64,000 nucleotides of DNA from Ochrobactrum chromiisoli. Lineage in GTDB: Bacteria > Pseudomonadota > Alphaproteobacteria > Rhizobiales > Rhizobiaceae. A program made the position numbers and the translations under genes. This document shows, one piece after another, positions 45,286 through 53,627 of this stretch (position 1 is its first letter; the number at the start of each line of letters is the position of its first letter). Location of the stretch: NCBI RefSeq assembly GCF_026241335.1, contig NZ_JAPHAV010000011.1:1-64000 (forward strand), read 5' to 3'. The notes under the pieces were generated by a model. That model searched no databases, was not told the origin of the DNA, and saw only the letters and a program-made list of their open reading frames with translations.

Positions 45286-45603
45286 TGATGATCTCCATTT
45301 CAATCAAAAATTGTCCAGCGCGAATTGCGCACGTTCGCCGAATGGTTAAATGAGAATTTCCATCAACGAAGGAGAACCATTTATTGACTGCTAAAATAAA
45401 TCAACGGACAAAATGTGAAACTTTTGTGTCAGTATGCGAATGACTCACGCGGCTGGCTTTACTTATACACTGTCATGAAAATTTCATATTGCTGTTCTTC
45501 AAGCGTGTTGGAGGATAAGTTATAAGCGAGATATGAAATACTCGTTCTTATCTTCTCATCTTGGCATTGTTTTCAGGCTGCAAGAGTTGTCGGATCGGGT
45601 GTG
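45286..45603. promoter_or_regulatory. Divergent promoter region between the needle-like gene and the rhcC1 unit
   Basis: 318 bp without a credible gene, distinctly richer in A and T than its neighbours. It holds the element GTCATGAAAATTTCAT at 45472-45487, whose core ATGAAA-A-TTTCAT is a perfect palindrome and recurs with one base changed at 61063-61078. Being symmetric, it could serve both directions. No sigma-70 boxes were assigned with confidence. Confidence 0.6.
45472..45487 (+). promoter_or_regulatory. Shared T3SS palindromic element upstream of rhcC1
   Basis: GTCATGAAAATTTCAT, identical to the element before the giant repeat-protein gene except for the central base. It lies 117 bp before the rhcC1 start and about 187 bp before the needle-like gene on the other strand. 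Confidence 0.55.
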
Positions 45604-46302
45604 ATGGCGTGGTTTTGTTCTCAAACAGGGGTGGTCGGGTCTGCCCGTCGGGCGCTGGCGCGAGCGGCTCCTCTTACTGCGGCGTGCGCGTTGTTCTGTT
45701 TTGTGCAAACGGCACAGGCTGAGCCGGGCTGGTTTGCCGATCCTTACGACTATGTCGTGCTGGATCAAGATCTGCGCGACACGTTAACGGAGTTTGGGCG
45801 CAATCTCGGTGTCCCGGTCGTGCTTTCCGATGCCGTGAAGGGCCGAGTTCGCGGTCGTGTCGAATCGAAGCTTGCCGGTGAGTTTCTGCAACGTCTGGCA
45901 AGCAGCAACGGCCTGACATGGTATTTCGACGGGTCGGTTCTGCACGTCAGCGCCGATACGGAATTTGTGACACGCGTTTTTGATGCGGGCAAGCTCAATG
46001 GCGCGATGGTGAGCGCGCGGATGCGCGAACTTGGTCTGGAGGATGCGCGATTTTCGGTGCGCAGTTCTCGTGACGGACGTGTCATCACGGCGTCAGGTCC
46101 GCCTGCTTATGTGGCGGCCGTCGATCAGCTGGTGCAGCGCATGCAGCCGGAACCGGTCGTTGCCGGTGATGATCCGCGGGTTCGTGTCTTTCGCGGCGGC
46201 ATCGCGCCGGAAATCGTTTTTGCCCCCGGTGCTCATTCGGATGCATCGGGTGCTGATGAAGAAGTTTCCCGCCCGAACCGGGCGGCAAAACCAAAACCTT
46301 GA
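45604..46302 (+). CDS. rhcC1: Split-secretin N-terminal component RhcC1 (NolW-like)
   Basis: A 232-residue exported protein; the ATG at 45604 is preferred to the GTG directly before it. A signal peptide (ACALFCFVQTAQAE) is followed by DYVVLDQDLRDTLTEFGRNL and GVPVVLSDAVKGRVRG, the N0 domain shared by secretins, and NGLTWYFDGSVLHV, the NolW signature. Rhizobial type III systems divide SctC into RhcC1 and RhcC2; RhcC1 holds the periplasmic N domains only. The C-terminal 40 residues look disordered. It leads the long plus-strand operon. Confidence 0.82.
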   Translation: MAWFCSQTGVVGSARRALARAAPLTAACALFCFVQTAQAEPGWFADPYDYVVLDQDLRDTLTEFGRNLGVPVVLSDAVKGRVRGRVESKLAGEFLQRLASSNGLTWYFDGSVLHVSADTEFVTRVFDAGKLNGAMVSARMRELGLEDARFSVRSSRDGRVITASGPPAYVAAVDQLVQRMQPEPVVAGDDPRVRVFRGGIAPEIVFAPGAHSDASGADEEVSRPNRAAKPKP

Positions 46303-46304
46303 AA

Positions 46305-46321
46305 GGCAGGCTTAGCCTGCC
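46305..46321 (+). terminator. Intercistronic hairpin after rhcC1
   Basis: GGCAGGC-TTA-GCCTGCC is a perfect 7-bp stem in the 40-bp gap between rhcC1 and the next small gene, followed by AAAGGAGAT as ribosome site. No T-run; probably a processing or stabilising hairpin. Confidence 0.5.
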
Positions 46322-46342
46322 GGTAAACCAAAGGAGATACCG

Positions 46343-46558
46343 ATGGCCATACCTCCCGTTTCCGGTGCGGATTCTTCCGCCTTCGTGACGAATTCAAGCG
46401 AAGCAGCCTTTGAAGGCGCTGTCGAAAAGGCGCAGCAGGGTGAAATGACGCCTGAACTGGAGCAGATGATGGTCGAGGGTGCTGTGACCGTCGGCGGTCA
46501 GATGATCATCATGCCGCGCGCCAATGATATTCTCAATGAGGCCATGTCCGACGAATAA
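46343..46558 (+). CDS. 71-residue small type III protein, candidate needle subunit or export substrate
   Basis: A short acidic protein with a strong ribosome site (AAAGGAGAT). After a serine-rich N-terminus (MAIPPVSGADSSAFVTNSSE) it reads AAFEGAVEKAQQGEMTPELE and ends VGGQMIIMPRANDILNEAMS. No signal peptide. It lies directly before the inner-rod gene sctI, where needle genes are often found, and has needle-like size and helix content. It is unlike the two 53-residue proteins, so two kinds of candidate needle subunit exist here. Confidence 0.5.
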   Translation: MAIPPVSGADSSAFVTNSSEAAFEGAVEKAQQGEMTPELEQMMVEGAVTVGGQMIIMPRANDILNEAMSDE

Positions 46559-46593
46559 TCGCAGCAAGGCTTAATTGTTTTGGAGCAAGGCTC

Positions 46594-47046
46594 ATGACGA
46601 CAGCAATTGCAACTGCGAGCGTCTCGCCGGTATCGTCCGTTCAGGATGTGGTGCCGCAGGCAACGCAGAACCTGTTCGAGCATGTGGCGGGGCAGGCGAA
46701 GACGCTTCCTGCGGGCGCAAGCCCGGCCCAGCTCGGGGAAGAAGTCCTGCAAAATCTCAAGGGTTTCTTCGGGCGGGTCGGAAATTTTTCCGAACGCGCA
46801 AGCAGCCTCACCCAGAGAACGCCGCAGGCGACCGGCGGCGAACTGGTCAGTGTCGGCCCCAACGGTGCGGGGCCCACAGACTTGTCAAAAACGCGCAATT
46901 CGGCAACGCCGGTCGATCAGACCCAGATGGACAAGGTCATCCAGTCGCTGGGTATGATGTTCGACCAGTCGATAGAAACCCAGCTTGTGGTGCGCGGCAC
47001 CACGCAGGTTTCGGGCGCCGCCAATACATTGCTGCGCGGCCAATAG
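46594..47046 (+). CDS. sctI: Type III secretion inner-rod protein SctI (NopB/HrpB-like)
   Basis: A 150-residue protein without signal. The C-terminal part MDKVIQSLGMMFDQSIETQL and VVRGTTQVSGAANTLLRGQ fits the conserved helical end of YscI/HrpB inner rods, which finish in N-x-L-L-R-x-Q. It precedes sctJ, as in most type III systems, where it forms the adaptor between export gate and needle. The first 90 residues are poorly conserved, as is usual. Confidence 0.75.
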   Translation: MTTAIATASVSPVSSVQDVVPQATQNLFEHVAGQAKTLPAGASPAQLGEEVLQNLKGFFGRVGNFSERASSLTQRTPQATGGELVSVGPNGAGPTDLSKTRNSATPVDQTQMDKVIQSLGMMFDQSIETQLVVRGTTQVSGAANTLLRGQ

Positions 47047-47081
47047 GCCACGCAGATCACCGTTGATTGCTTGTTTTGAGA

Positions 47082-47858
47082 ATGAGGGTGCCCGTATTGC
47101 GTAGATGTCTCAATATCGGCGTAATGCTGGTTGCGCTTTTTCTGGCCGGTTGTGAAGTCGATCTTTATACCGATCTCGCCGAACGCGAGGCCAATTCCAT
47201 GGTAGCTGTGCTGGAGAGAAACGGCGTTCCAGCAGGGCGCGCGCTTCAGGAAGACGGCCGCATGAAGGTGACGGTGGATCGCGACCGTTTCGCAGAAGCG
47301 GTGCGGGTTCTGGAGGATGCTGGGCTTCCCAAGCAGAAATTCGCCTCCATGGGCGAGGTGTTCCAGCGCGATGGACTGGTGGCGTCGCCGGTGCAGGAGC
47401 GCGCGCAGATGCTTTATGCTCTTTCGGAAGAACTGTCGAAGACCGTTTCGGAAATCGACGGCGTGCTTTCGGCGCGCGTTCATATCGTTTTACCGGATAA
47501 CGATCCGCTGCGCCGTGAGGCGGCCTCGTCGTCTGCCTCCGTCTTCATCCGTCACGAGGCGGGACTTGCGATCGATCCACTGATCCCGCAGATCAAGACG
47601 CTGGTCGCCAATGGCATTGCCGGTCTGTCCTATGACAAGGTGTCGGTGGTGCCGGTGGCAGCGCCAGCACTGCGTGCGCATGCGTCTGAACAGCCGATGA
47701 CCAGTTTCCTCGGCCTGTGGATGCTGGAAAGCAGCGTATCGCGCGCGAAGTGGATTTTCGGTGGACTGGCATTTCTGGTGGTTGTTCTCGGCGGCGTGCT
47801 TGGAATACTGGTCTGGCGTCAGCGCGGACGGCGGACTTATGAGCTGGAACCCTTGTAA
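47082..47858 (+). CDS. sctJ: Inner-membrane ring lipoprotein SctJ (RhcJ/YscJ)
   Basis: A 258-residue lipoprotein if started at the ATG MRVPVLRRCL; the open frame from a TTG is 5 residues longer. The lipobox LAGC is followed by EVDLYTDLAEREANSMVAVL, the YscJ opening, then two ring-building domains and a C-terminal membrane helix (WIFGGLAFLVVVLGGVLGIL). The signature KTVSEIDGVLSARVHIVLPD is clear. Its stop overlaps the next start (TAATG). Confidence 0.95.
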   Translation: MRVPVLRRCLNIGVMLVALFLAGCEVDLYTDLAEREANSMVAVLERNGVPAGRALQEDGRMKVTVDRDRFAEAVRVLEDAGLPKQKFASMGEVFQRDGLVASPVQERAQMLYALSEELSKTVSEIDGVLSARVHIVLPDNDPLRREAASSSASVFIRHEAGLAIDPLIPQIKTLVANGIAGLSYDKVSVVPVAAPALRAHASEQPMTSFLGLWMLESSVSRAKWIFGGLAFLVVVLGGVLGILVWRQRGRRTYELEPL

Positions 47859-48442
47859 TGGGCGGGGTTGCAAATAGCGTTCATCCCCAACGGGTTGCGG
47901 CCTGTTTCGGGGCCGGTGGCTCGGGAATCTTCGTAAAAAAGCTGATGCAAGAGTCGCGTTTTACTGGGCGGCTGGAAGCACTTCTGCGCCAGCATTATCA
48001 CCTTGAGGAAACCGACGGTGCCGGTGATCCGGTGGACCGGGCGCTTGCCGCGTTAAGCTTGAGCGAACTTGAAGCCTTGGCTTTCCGTGCTGGTATTATC
48101 TTTCGCGCCCGCGTCTTCATTCAGGAAATCCGCGGTCCCGTGCTGGCTGCTTTCGCCGCGCGTTTCGGCGACGAAGCCTTGGAGGATGCGCGCCTTCATC
48201 ACGATCTCGCAGGCGAGCGGGCGCTGATCCATGATCTCGATGCTTTGGAAAAGGCCATTCGGGACGAAGGGCGGGCCTGTCTTGCTGCGTGGATCGCTAC
48301 CTTGCCGGAACCGCTTTCAAAAGAGCTTTGCCTCAAATGGCCCGACGATGCTTCCATACCTTCCACGAGCGATCCCGATATTCTTGAACATGGACCAGCC
48401 ATAGTGCGTCGCCTCGGTGAAAAGATGGGGCAGGCATCATGA
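47858..48442 (+). CDS. sctK: SctK-like sorting-platform accessory protein (NolU position)
   Basis: A 194-residue soluble protein between sctJ and sctL, the place of nolU in rhizobia and sctK elsewhere. It reads ALSLSELEALAFRAGIIFRA and EEDARLHHDL-like text and has no membrane segment. SctK links SctQ to SctD in the sorting platform. The call rests mainly on gene order and size. An ATG at residue 30 is an alternative start. Confidence 0.6.
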   Translation: MGGVANSVHPQRVAACFGAGGSGIFVKKLMQESRFTGRLEALLRQHYHLEETDGAGDPVDRALAALSLSELEALAFRAGIIFRARVFIQEIRGPVLAAFAARFGDEALEDARLHHDLAGERALIHDLDALEKAIRDEGRACLAAWIATLPEPLSKELCLKWPDDASIPSTSDPDILEHGPAIVRRLGEKMGQAS

Positions 48443-49035
48443 CGGTCGATGTCGTGCCAAACCGCCCGCTTGCCCGTATCATCCGGGCGGAAGATGCGCA
48501 GAGCTGGATTGACGGCTATGCTTTTCTCGAACGCGCCAAGGCGGAAGCCGCAGCAATCCGCGCCACGGCCCATGAGGAAATAGAGAAGGCGCGTGAAGCC
48601 GGGCGCATCGAAGGCCGCAAGGACGGAGAAGCGCAGGCGGCTGAACTGCTGATGCGCACGCAGGCTGATGTCGGGCGCTATCTTGGTGAAGCGGAACCAC
48701 GCCTCATAGCGCTAGCCATGGAGATTGTGCAGCAGGTACTGGGCACGTTCAGCAATGGTGAACTGGTCGCCCACGCCGCACGTCAGGCGATCCAGACTTT
48801 TAGCGATGAAAACAGCATCACCATCAATGTCGCGCCGGAAATCGTTGACGAGGTTAAAGAGCATTTTGCGACACTGGACCTCAAGAACATGGCGATCCGC
48901 GTGGTTGCCGACCGACATCTTTCCGCGACCCAGTGCACGGTGACGACGCCGTCGGCAAGTATTGATGTCGGGATCGAAACGCAGCTTGCAGCCATTCGCG
49001 CCATGATGCTGGTTTCAAGCCGGGGTGGCGCATGA
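48439..49035 (+). CDS. sctL: Stator protein SctL (NolV/YscL/FliH)
   Basis: A 198-residue cytosolic protein, start overlapping sctK as ATGA. The N-terminal half is a helical stretch rich in E, A, K and R (AKAEAAAIRATAHEEIEKAR), and the C-terminal half is the FliH/V-ATPase-E-like domain (ALAMEIVQQVLGTFSNGELV, then VHVAPE-like ITINVAPE). It binds and regulates the ATPase SctN encoded next. Confidence 0.88.
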   Translation: MTVDVVPNRPLARIIRAEDAQSWIDGYAFLERAKAEAAAIRATAHEEIEKAREAGRIEGRKDGEAQAAELLMRTQADVGRYLGEAEPRLIALAMEIVQQVLGTFSNGELVAHAARQAIQTFSDENSITINVAPEIVDEVKEHFATLDLKNMAIRVVADRHLSATQCTVTTPSASIDVGIETQLAAIRAMMLVSSRGGA

Positions 49036-50366
49036 TGAGCACGACGCATCCCGATATTGACGGCCTTTTTTCGCGTCTGTCGCGCGCGGCGTCCGAGGCC
49101 GAACCGCGGCCCGTACGCGGGCGCGTTCGCGAAATTAGGGGCGTTATCGTCCATGCAAGCCTGCCCACGGCGCGCATCGGCGAATTATGCAATCTGCGCG
49201 ATCCGGTGACCGGGCGTCTGGTGCCTGCCGAAGTGATCGGCTTTCAGGATGAGCGCGCCGTGCTCTCGCCCATTGGCGATCTTGAGGGCATGTCACCGCG
49301 CGCCGAAGTCATCCCCACGGGGCAGGCCTTGCGGGTTCCGGTCAGCGAAACCCTGCTTGGTCGCGTGATCGATCCGCTGGGCCGCGCGCTGGATCTGGGA
49401 ACGCCGGTTAAAACATTAGAGACCTATCCGGTTCATGCCGAGCCGCCGCATCCGCTTGAACGTGACATCATCGAATATCCGCTGCGCCTCGGCGTGCGCG
49501 CTATTGACGGGTTGATGACGGTGGCACGCGGCCAGCGCGTCGGCATTTTTGGCGAACCGGGCGTCGGCAAGTCGTCGCTGCTTGCCTCCATCGTGGCGGG
49601 TACGGAAGCCGACGTCATCGTCATCGGGCTGATCGGCGAACGTGGACGCGAGGTGCGCGAGTTCGTCGAGATGCAGTTGAGTGCCGAGGCACGCCGCAAA
49701 TCCGTGACCGTGGTCGCGACCTCGGACCGTCCGGCAATCGAGCGCGTCAAGGCGGCACATGTCGCAACGGCAATCGCCGAATATTTCCGCGATGCCGGCC
49801 ATAATGTGCTGCTTTTGATGGATTCGATGACCCGCTTTGCGCGCGCGCAACGCGAGATCGGTCTTGCGGCGGGCGAACCGCCGACACGGCGCGGTTTTCC
49901 GCCGTCGTTTTTTGCAGCACTCCCGCGTCTTCTGGAGAGGGCAGGACCGGGAAAGGGTGGCTCGATCACCGCCCTTTACACGGTTTTGACCGAAGGCGAT
50001 GGCGCACTTGATCCGGTCGCCGAAGAAGCGAAGTCAATCCTCGACGGGCATATCGTGCTGTCGGCCGATCTTGCGGAGCGCAATCATTTCCCGGCCATCG
50101 ATGTCCTCAAAAGCCGCAGCCGCCTGATGAATACGGTGGTTTCATCCGATCATCGCGACATGGCGGGTATGATCCGCGAAGACATGGCAGCCTATCGCGA
50201 TATTGAGCTTCTCCTGCGTGTGGGCGAATACAGGCCGGGCAGCGATGCCCGCGCCGACAGGGCGGTGGCGCGTCGTGATGCGATCGAAGCGTTTTTGCGT
50301 CAACCTTCTGATGAAATATCCGATTTGCATACAATGCTGCGACGCATGAAGGAAATCGTTGAATGA
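49032..50366 (+). CDS. sctN: Type III secretion ATPase SctN (RhcN/YscN)
   Basis: A 444-residue hexameric ATPase. Walker A lies at 174-181 (GEPGVGKS), Walker B in NVLLLMDSMTRFARAQREIG, and the arginine-finger region further on (SRSRLM). The F1-beta-like N-terminal barrel is complete. It unfolds cargo and detaches chaperones. Both ends overlap neighbours (ATGA), which shows strong translational coupling in this operon. Confidence 0.97.
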   Translation: MMSTTHPDIDGLFSRLSRAASEAEPRPVRGRVREIRGVIVHASLPTARIGELCNLRDPVTGRLVPAEVIGFQDERAVLSPIGDLEGMSPRAEVIPTGQALRVPVSETLLGRVIDPLGRALDLGTPVKTLETYPVHAEPPHPLERDIIEYPLRLGVRAIDGLMTVARGQRVGIFGEPGVGKSSLLASIVAGTEADVIVIGLIGERGREVREFVEMQLSAEARRKSVTVVATSDRPAIERVKAAHVATAIAEYFRDAGHNVLLLMDSMTRFARAQREIGLAAGEPPTRRGFPPSFFAALPRLLERAGPGKGGSITALYTVLTEGDGALDPVAEEAKSILDGHIVLSADLAERNHFPAIDVLKSRSRLMNTVVSSDHRDMAGMIREDMAAYRDIELLLRVGEYRPGSDARADRAVARRDAIEAFLRQPSDEISDLHTMLRRMKEIVE

Positions 50367-50848
50367 AGCAGGCCGATGACATTGCCCGGCTTGTTGCTCT
50401 GCGTACATTGCGCGAGGAGCGTGCACGGGCTGCAATCGCTCTTCAAAGCGCGCGCCTGAAGCAAAAGCAGCGTGAACTCGATGCCGCCGATGCAGCCATT
50501 GTATCCCATGATGCCGAAATGGACGACCGTGAGCGGAAATTTCTCGATGCCATGAATATCAGCCCCGTTTCCGAACGAGAACTGGGACGTGCGCGCGACA
50601 GGCTTTTCCTGTCCGATCAGCGCCGAGAGGATTTAGAGGAAGAGCGCTACCTCATCGCAAGATCAGTCGATGAAAGCGAAGCGACCTTGAATGAATTGCA
50701 TGCCGAATGGCGTCGGCGACTTTTCGCGCGCGACAAGCTTGCCGATATGCACAAGCAACTCGCCGCGGCTGGACGGATCGGTATTGAGGCACGGTCCGAA
50801 CTGGAAATCGAGGACCTGACCGTGGTTCGGACGGAGGCACCATGCTGA
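50363..50848 (+). CDS. sctO: Stalk protein SctO (YscO/FliJ-like)
   Basis: A 161-residue protein predicted as one long coiled coil: LRTLREERARAAIALQSARL and KQKQRELDAADAAIV, with little hydrophobic content. This is the FliJ/YscO form that inserts in the ATPase ring. Position between sctN and sctQ agrees. Sequence conservation in the family is low, so the call leans on shape and order. Confidence 0.82.
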   Translation: MKQADDIARLVALRTLREERARAAIALQSARLKQKQRELDAADAAIVSHDAEMDDRERKFLDAMNISPVSERELGRARDRLFLSDQRREDLEEERYLIARSVDESEATLNELHAEWRRRLFARDKLADMHKQLAAAGRIGIEARSELEIEDLTVVRTEAPC

Positions 50849-51864
50849 GCGAACCTAAAGGCAATGCGGCAGGTTTTTTGCGCCTTCTTGCACCGGACAG
50901 GGCATCGCCGCCATCGGACTTGCTGGAAAGACTGTTGCAGAAGCGGGCACCGATTACGCTGACGCTTGGCGAGCGGCCTGTTGCCTTCATCCTTGAAGAA
51001 GCGCCTGCAAAAAGCGATATGCTTTCCTTCTCCGTTCAGATCGGGGATGCAATCTGCGAGCTTCATATCTCGGACGAATTTGCTTTATGGCTGCAACAGC
51101 CATTGCATCTTTCCGGCAGACTTGCCGATGAAGAACCATTGCAACGCGCGCTTCTGCTGGAGCTTGCCTGCCTTGATCTTTGTGAGAAGGTCGAGACCCA
51201 ACTTGGTGAAGCCGTTCGGTTTGGTGAGGGCAAAGCCGGTCAGTTGCCCTTTGCCATCGGTGTTCGCATCCTTGCGGGAGACGAAAGCTTTCTCTGTCGC
51301 CTTGCCATACCCAAAGAGCTCGCGGAAATGCTGGCCGAGGCGCTCGATCGCCTTCAGGCACCCGAACCACCTGATCTGTCGGGACATCGCATCGAGGTTG
51401 TGGTCATGGCGGGCAGTCAGGAGTTGTTTCTGAACGAAATCGACAGCCTGCGGCCGGGCGATATCGTCATGCTGGAAGGCAATCAGCCAGCAATCGTGAT
51501 CGATGACAAGCTGGGCGCTACCATAGAGCTCAACAGGAGTGGTGCCGCGCTTATTGCACCACTCGCTCCCTTCCCGGAACGTGCGCCGCTTGAGTCCGCG
51601 AAGGGCAGAGGCAGGAAAAAGCAAGCGACACCAATTTGTCTCACGTTTGAGTTCGGTCGTCTCGCAATGGCTTTGGCCGATGTTGAAGCGCTTGCGCCGG
51701 GCAGCCGGCTGCCATGCTCGGTGATCGATATTGATTGCGTCGATATCATCCGTGACGGCAAGCGGGTCGGTCGGGGTGAAATTATCAAGATCGGCGAGGG
51801 CACCGGCATTCGCATCACCCATCTTCCCAATGCCGCAAGCGCTACGCACGAACAGGTATCATGA
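50842..51864 (+). CDS. sctQ: C-ring/sorting-platform protein SctQ (RhcQ/YscQ)
   Basis: A 340-residue protein overlapping sctO by 7 bp. The C-terminal ~80 residues match the SpoA domain shared with FliN/FliM (LPCSVIDIDCVDIIRDGKRV, then GRGEIIKIGEGTGIRITHL). A first SpoA-like part is near 180-240. It forms the cytosolic cargo platform with SctK and SctL. Whether an internal start yields the separate short C-terminal form known for other SctQ proteins was not clear. Confidence 0.88.
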   Translation: MLSEPKGNAAGFLRLLAPDRASPPSDLLERLLQKRAPITLTLGERPVAFILEEAPAKSDMLSFSVQIGDAICELHISDEFALWLQQPLHLSGRLADEEPLQRALLLELACLDLCEKVETQLGEAVRFGEGKAGQLPFAIGVRILAGDESFLCRLAIPKELAEMLAEALDRLQAPEPPDLSGHRIEVVVMAGSQELFLNEIDSLRPGDIVMLEGNQPAIVIDDKLGATIELNRSGAALIAPLAPFPERAPLESAKGRGRKKQATPICLTFEFGRLAMALADVEALAPGSRLPCSVIDIDCVDIIRDGKRVGRGEIIKIGEGTGIRITHLPNAASATHEQVS

Positions 51865-52520
51865 ACGAATTTCAGCCCAACCTCATCGCCATTATCATTG
51901 TCGTTTCGACCATCGGCCTTTTGCCTCTGGCCATCGTCACGATGACGGGCTTCCTTAAAATCTCGGTGGTGCTGTTCCTGATCCGCAATGCGCTCGGCAT
52001 CCAGCAATCCCCGCCCAATCTGGTGCTTTACGGCATTGCGCTGATACTGACCGTGTATGTCACCACGCCGCTCGTCGGCAATATGTATCGGGCACTGGAA
52101 AACCGGCCCATCGATATTGAAAGCGTCGAAGGTCTGCGTTCGGCAGCTGAGGCGCTGAGCGTGCCCTTGCGCGATTATCTGGAGCGCTTTGCCAATGAGC
52201 GCGAACGCGCCTTCTTCATCGAGGCCACCGAAAGCGTCTGGTCGCCCGAGGCGCGCGCCAATCTTAACGAAAAAGACCTCGTCGTTCTGATTCCGGCCTT
52301 TGTTTCTTCTGAATTGACGCGGGCTTTTGAAATCGGCTTTCTCCTTTATATCCCGTTTCTGGTCATCGATCTGATCGTGGCCAATGTGCTGATGGCCATG
52401 GGCATGATGATGGTGTCGCCGACACTGATCTCCATTCCCTTGAAGATTTTTTTGTTCGTTGCCGTTGAAGGCTGGTCGCGGCTGATGCACGGGCTGATCC
52501 TGAGCTATGGTGGCGGATAG
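51861..52520 (+). CDS. sctR: Export-gate protein SctR (RhcR/FliP)
   Basis: A 219-residue inner-membrane protein with the FliP signatures: PLAIVTMTGFLKISVVLFLI near the N-terminus and FEIGFLLYIPFLVIDLIVAN then VLMAMGMMMVSPT toward the C-terminus. Four membrane segments and a periplasmic loop. Start overlaps sctQ stop (ATGA). With SctS and SctT it forms the export gate. Confidence 0.97.
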   Translation: MNEFQPNLIAIIIVVSTIGLLPLAIVTMTGFLKISVVLFLIRNALGIQQSPPNLVLYGIALILTVYVTTPLVGNMYRALENRPIDIESVEGLRSAAEALSVPLRDYLERFANERERAFFIEATESVWSPEARANLNEKDLVVLIPAFVSSELTRAFEIGFLLYIPFLVIDLIVANVLMAMGMMMVSPTLISIPLKIFLFVAVEGWSRLMHGLILSYGGG

Positions 52521-52522
52521 CG

Positions 52523-52792
52523 ATGGGGCAGGAGGTCTTTCTCAACGAGATGAATCAGGCGCTGGTGACGGTACTTCTTGTCTCTGCCCCCGCACTTGGT
52601 ATCGCGATCATCATCGGTGTCAGTGTCGGTCTTATACAGGCGCTGACGCAGATTCAGGACCAGACGCTGCCGCAGGCGGTCAAGCTCGTCGCCGTGATGC
52701 TGGTACTCATCTTCGCAGGCCCGCTTCTTGCAGCGCAGGTCGGTACGCTTGCCAGCCATTCGCTCGACACCTTCCCGTCGCTGACGCGATAG
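52523..52792 (+). CDS. sctS: Export-gate protein SctS (RhcS/FliQ)
   Basis: An 89-residue protein with two membrane segments and the FliQ pattern APALGIAIIIGVSVGLIQAL followed by TQIQDQTLPQAVKL. It begins 2 bases after the sctR stop. Confidence 0.96.
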   Translation: MGQEVFLNEMNQALVTVLLVSAPALGIAIIIGVSVGLIQALTQIQDQTLPQAVKLVAVMLVLIFAGPLLAAQVGTLASHSLDTFPSLTR

Positions 52793-52799
52793 GTGCGTG

Positions 52800-53627
52800 A
52801 TGAATCTCGCGGCAATCACAGCGGCAATTACCGAATTCGCCTATCCGTTGCTGGCCGCATCCGCCGTTGCGGTTGCGCGCGCGCTCGGCATGATCATGCT
52901 GACGCCCGCCTTCATGCGACTTGGCCTCACCGGCATGATACGAGCCGCCGTCGCCTTTGCGATTTCCCTGCCGATGATCCCGCAGGTCTTCACCATGCTG
53001 TCCATGACCGGCCAGCCGACGAGTTTTGACCTCACCGGCCTCATCATAAAGGAAATGGTGGTCGGAGCACTCATCGGCCTTGCCTTCGGCATTCCCTTCT
53101 GGGCGGCGGAAGTCGCGGGCGATCTCATCGATCTGCAACGTGGTTCCACCATGTCGCAATTGCTCGATCCGTTGGCCGCAGGCGAGTCTTCGGTCACGGC
53201 CACGCTTCTCACCGTCTGTCTGATCGCGCTGTTCTTCATGTCGGGCGGGTTCATGTTTCTGCTCGACGGCTTTTATCGCAGCTATGAATTATGGCCGGCG
53301 GCAAGTTTCACACCCGTTCTTGATCCGGGCGCCTTTGTCTCGATCCTGCACGTGCTGGATCGTATCATGCAGATCGGCGTTATCCTGATTGCGCCGCTGG
53401 TCATTGCCATCCTGATTGCCGATATCATGCTGGCCTTTCTGTCACGCATGGCACCGCAGCTGCATGTTTTCGATCTTTCATTGGCGGTTAAAAATCTTCT
53501 CTTTTCATTGCTGATCGTACTCTACCTCGTTTTCCTGATGCCGTTGCTCTTTGGCCAGATCGCTGATCTCGGCGGCACGTTTGAAACCTTGCGCGCTTTC
53601 GTGACAAAGGGAGGCCATGCGCCATGA
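52800..53627 (+). CDS. sctT: Export-gate protein SctT (RhcT/FliR)
   Basis: A 275-residue polytopic protein; the ATG at 52800 is taken, although a GTG sits just before it. FliR-type features include ARALGMIMLTPAFMRLGLTG and PFWAAEVAGDLIDLQRGSTM. Seven or so membrane segments. Unlike most loci, sctU does not follow; a 565-residue protein does, overlapping by 4 bases. Confidence 0.95.
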   Translation: MNLAAITAAITEFAYPLLAASAVAVARALGMIMLTPAFMRLGLTGMIRAAVAFAISLPMIPQVFTMLSMTGQPTSFDLTGLIIKEMVVGALIGLAFGIPFWAAEVAGDLIDLQRGSTMSQLLDPLAAGESSVTATLLTVCLIALFFMSGGFMFLLDGFYRSYELWPAASFTPVLDPGAFVSILHVLDRIMQIGVILIAPLVIAILIADIMLAFLSRMAPQLHVFDLSLAVKNLLFSLLIVLYLVFLMPLLFGQIADLGGTFETLRAFVTKGGHAP

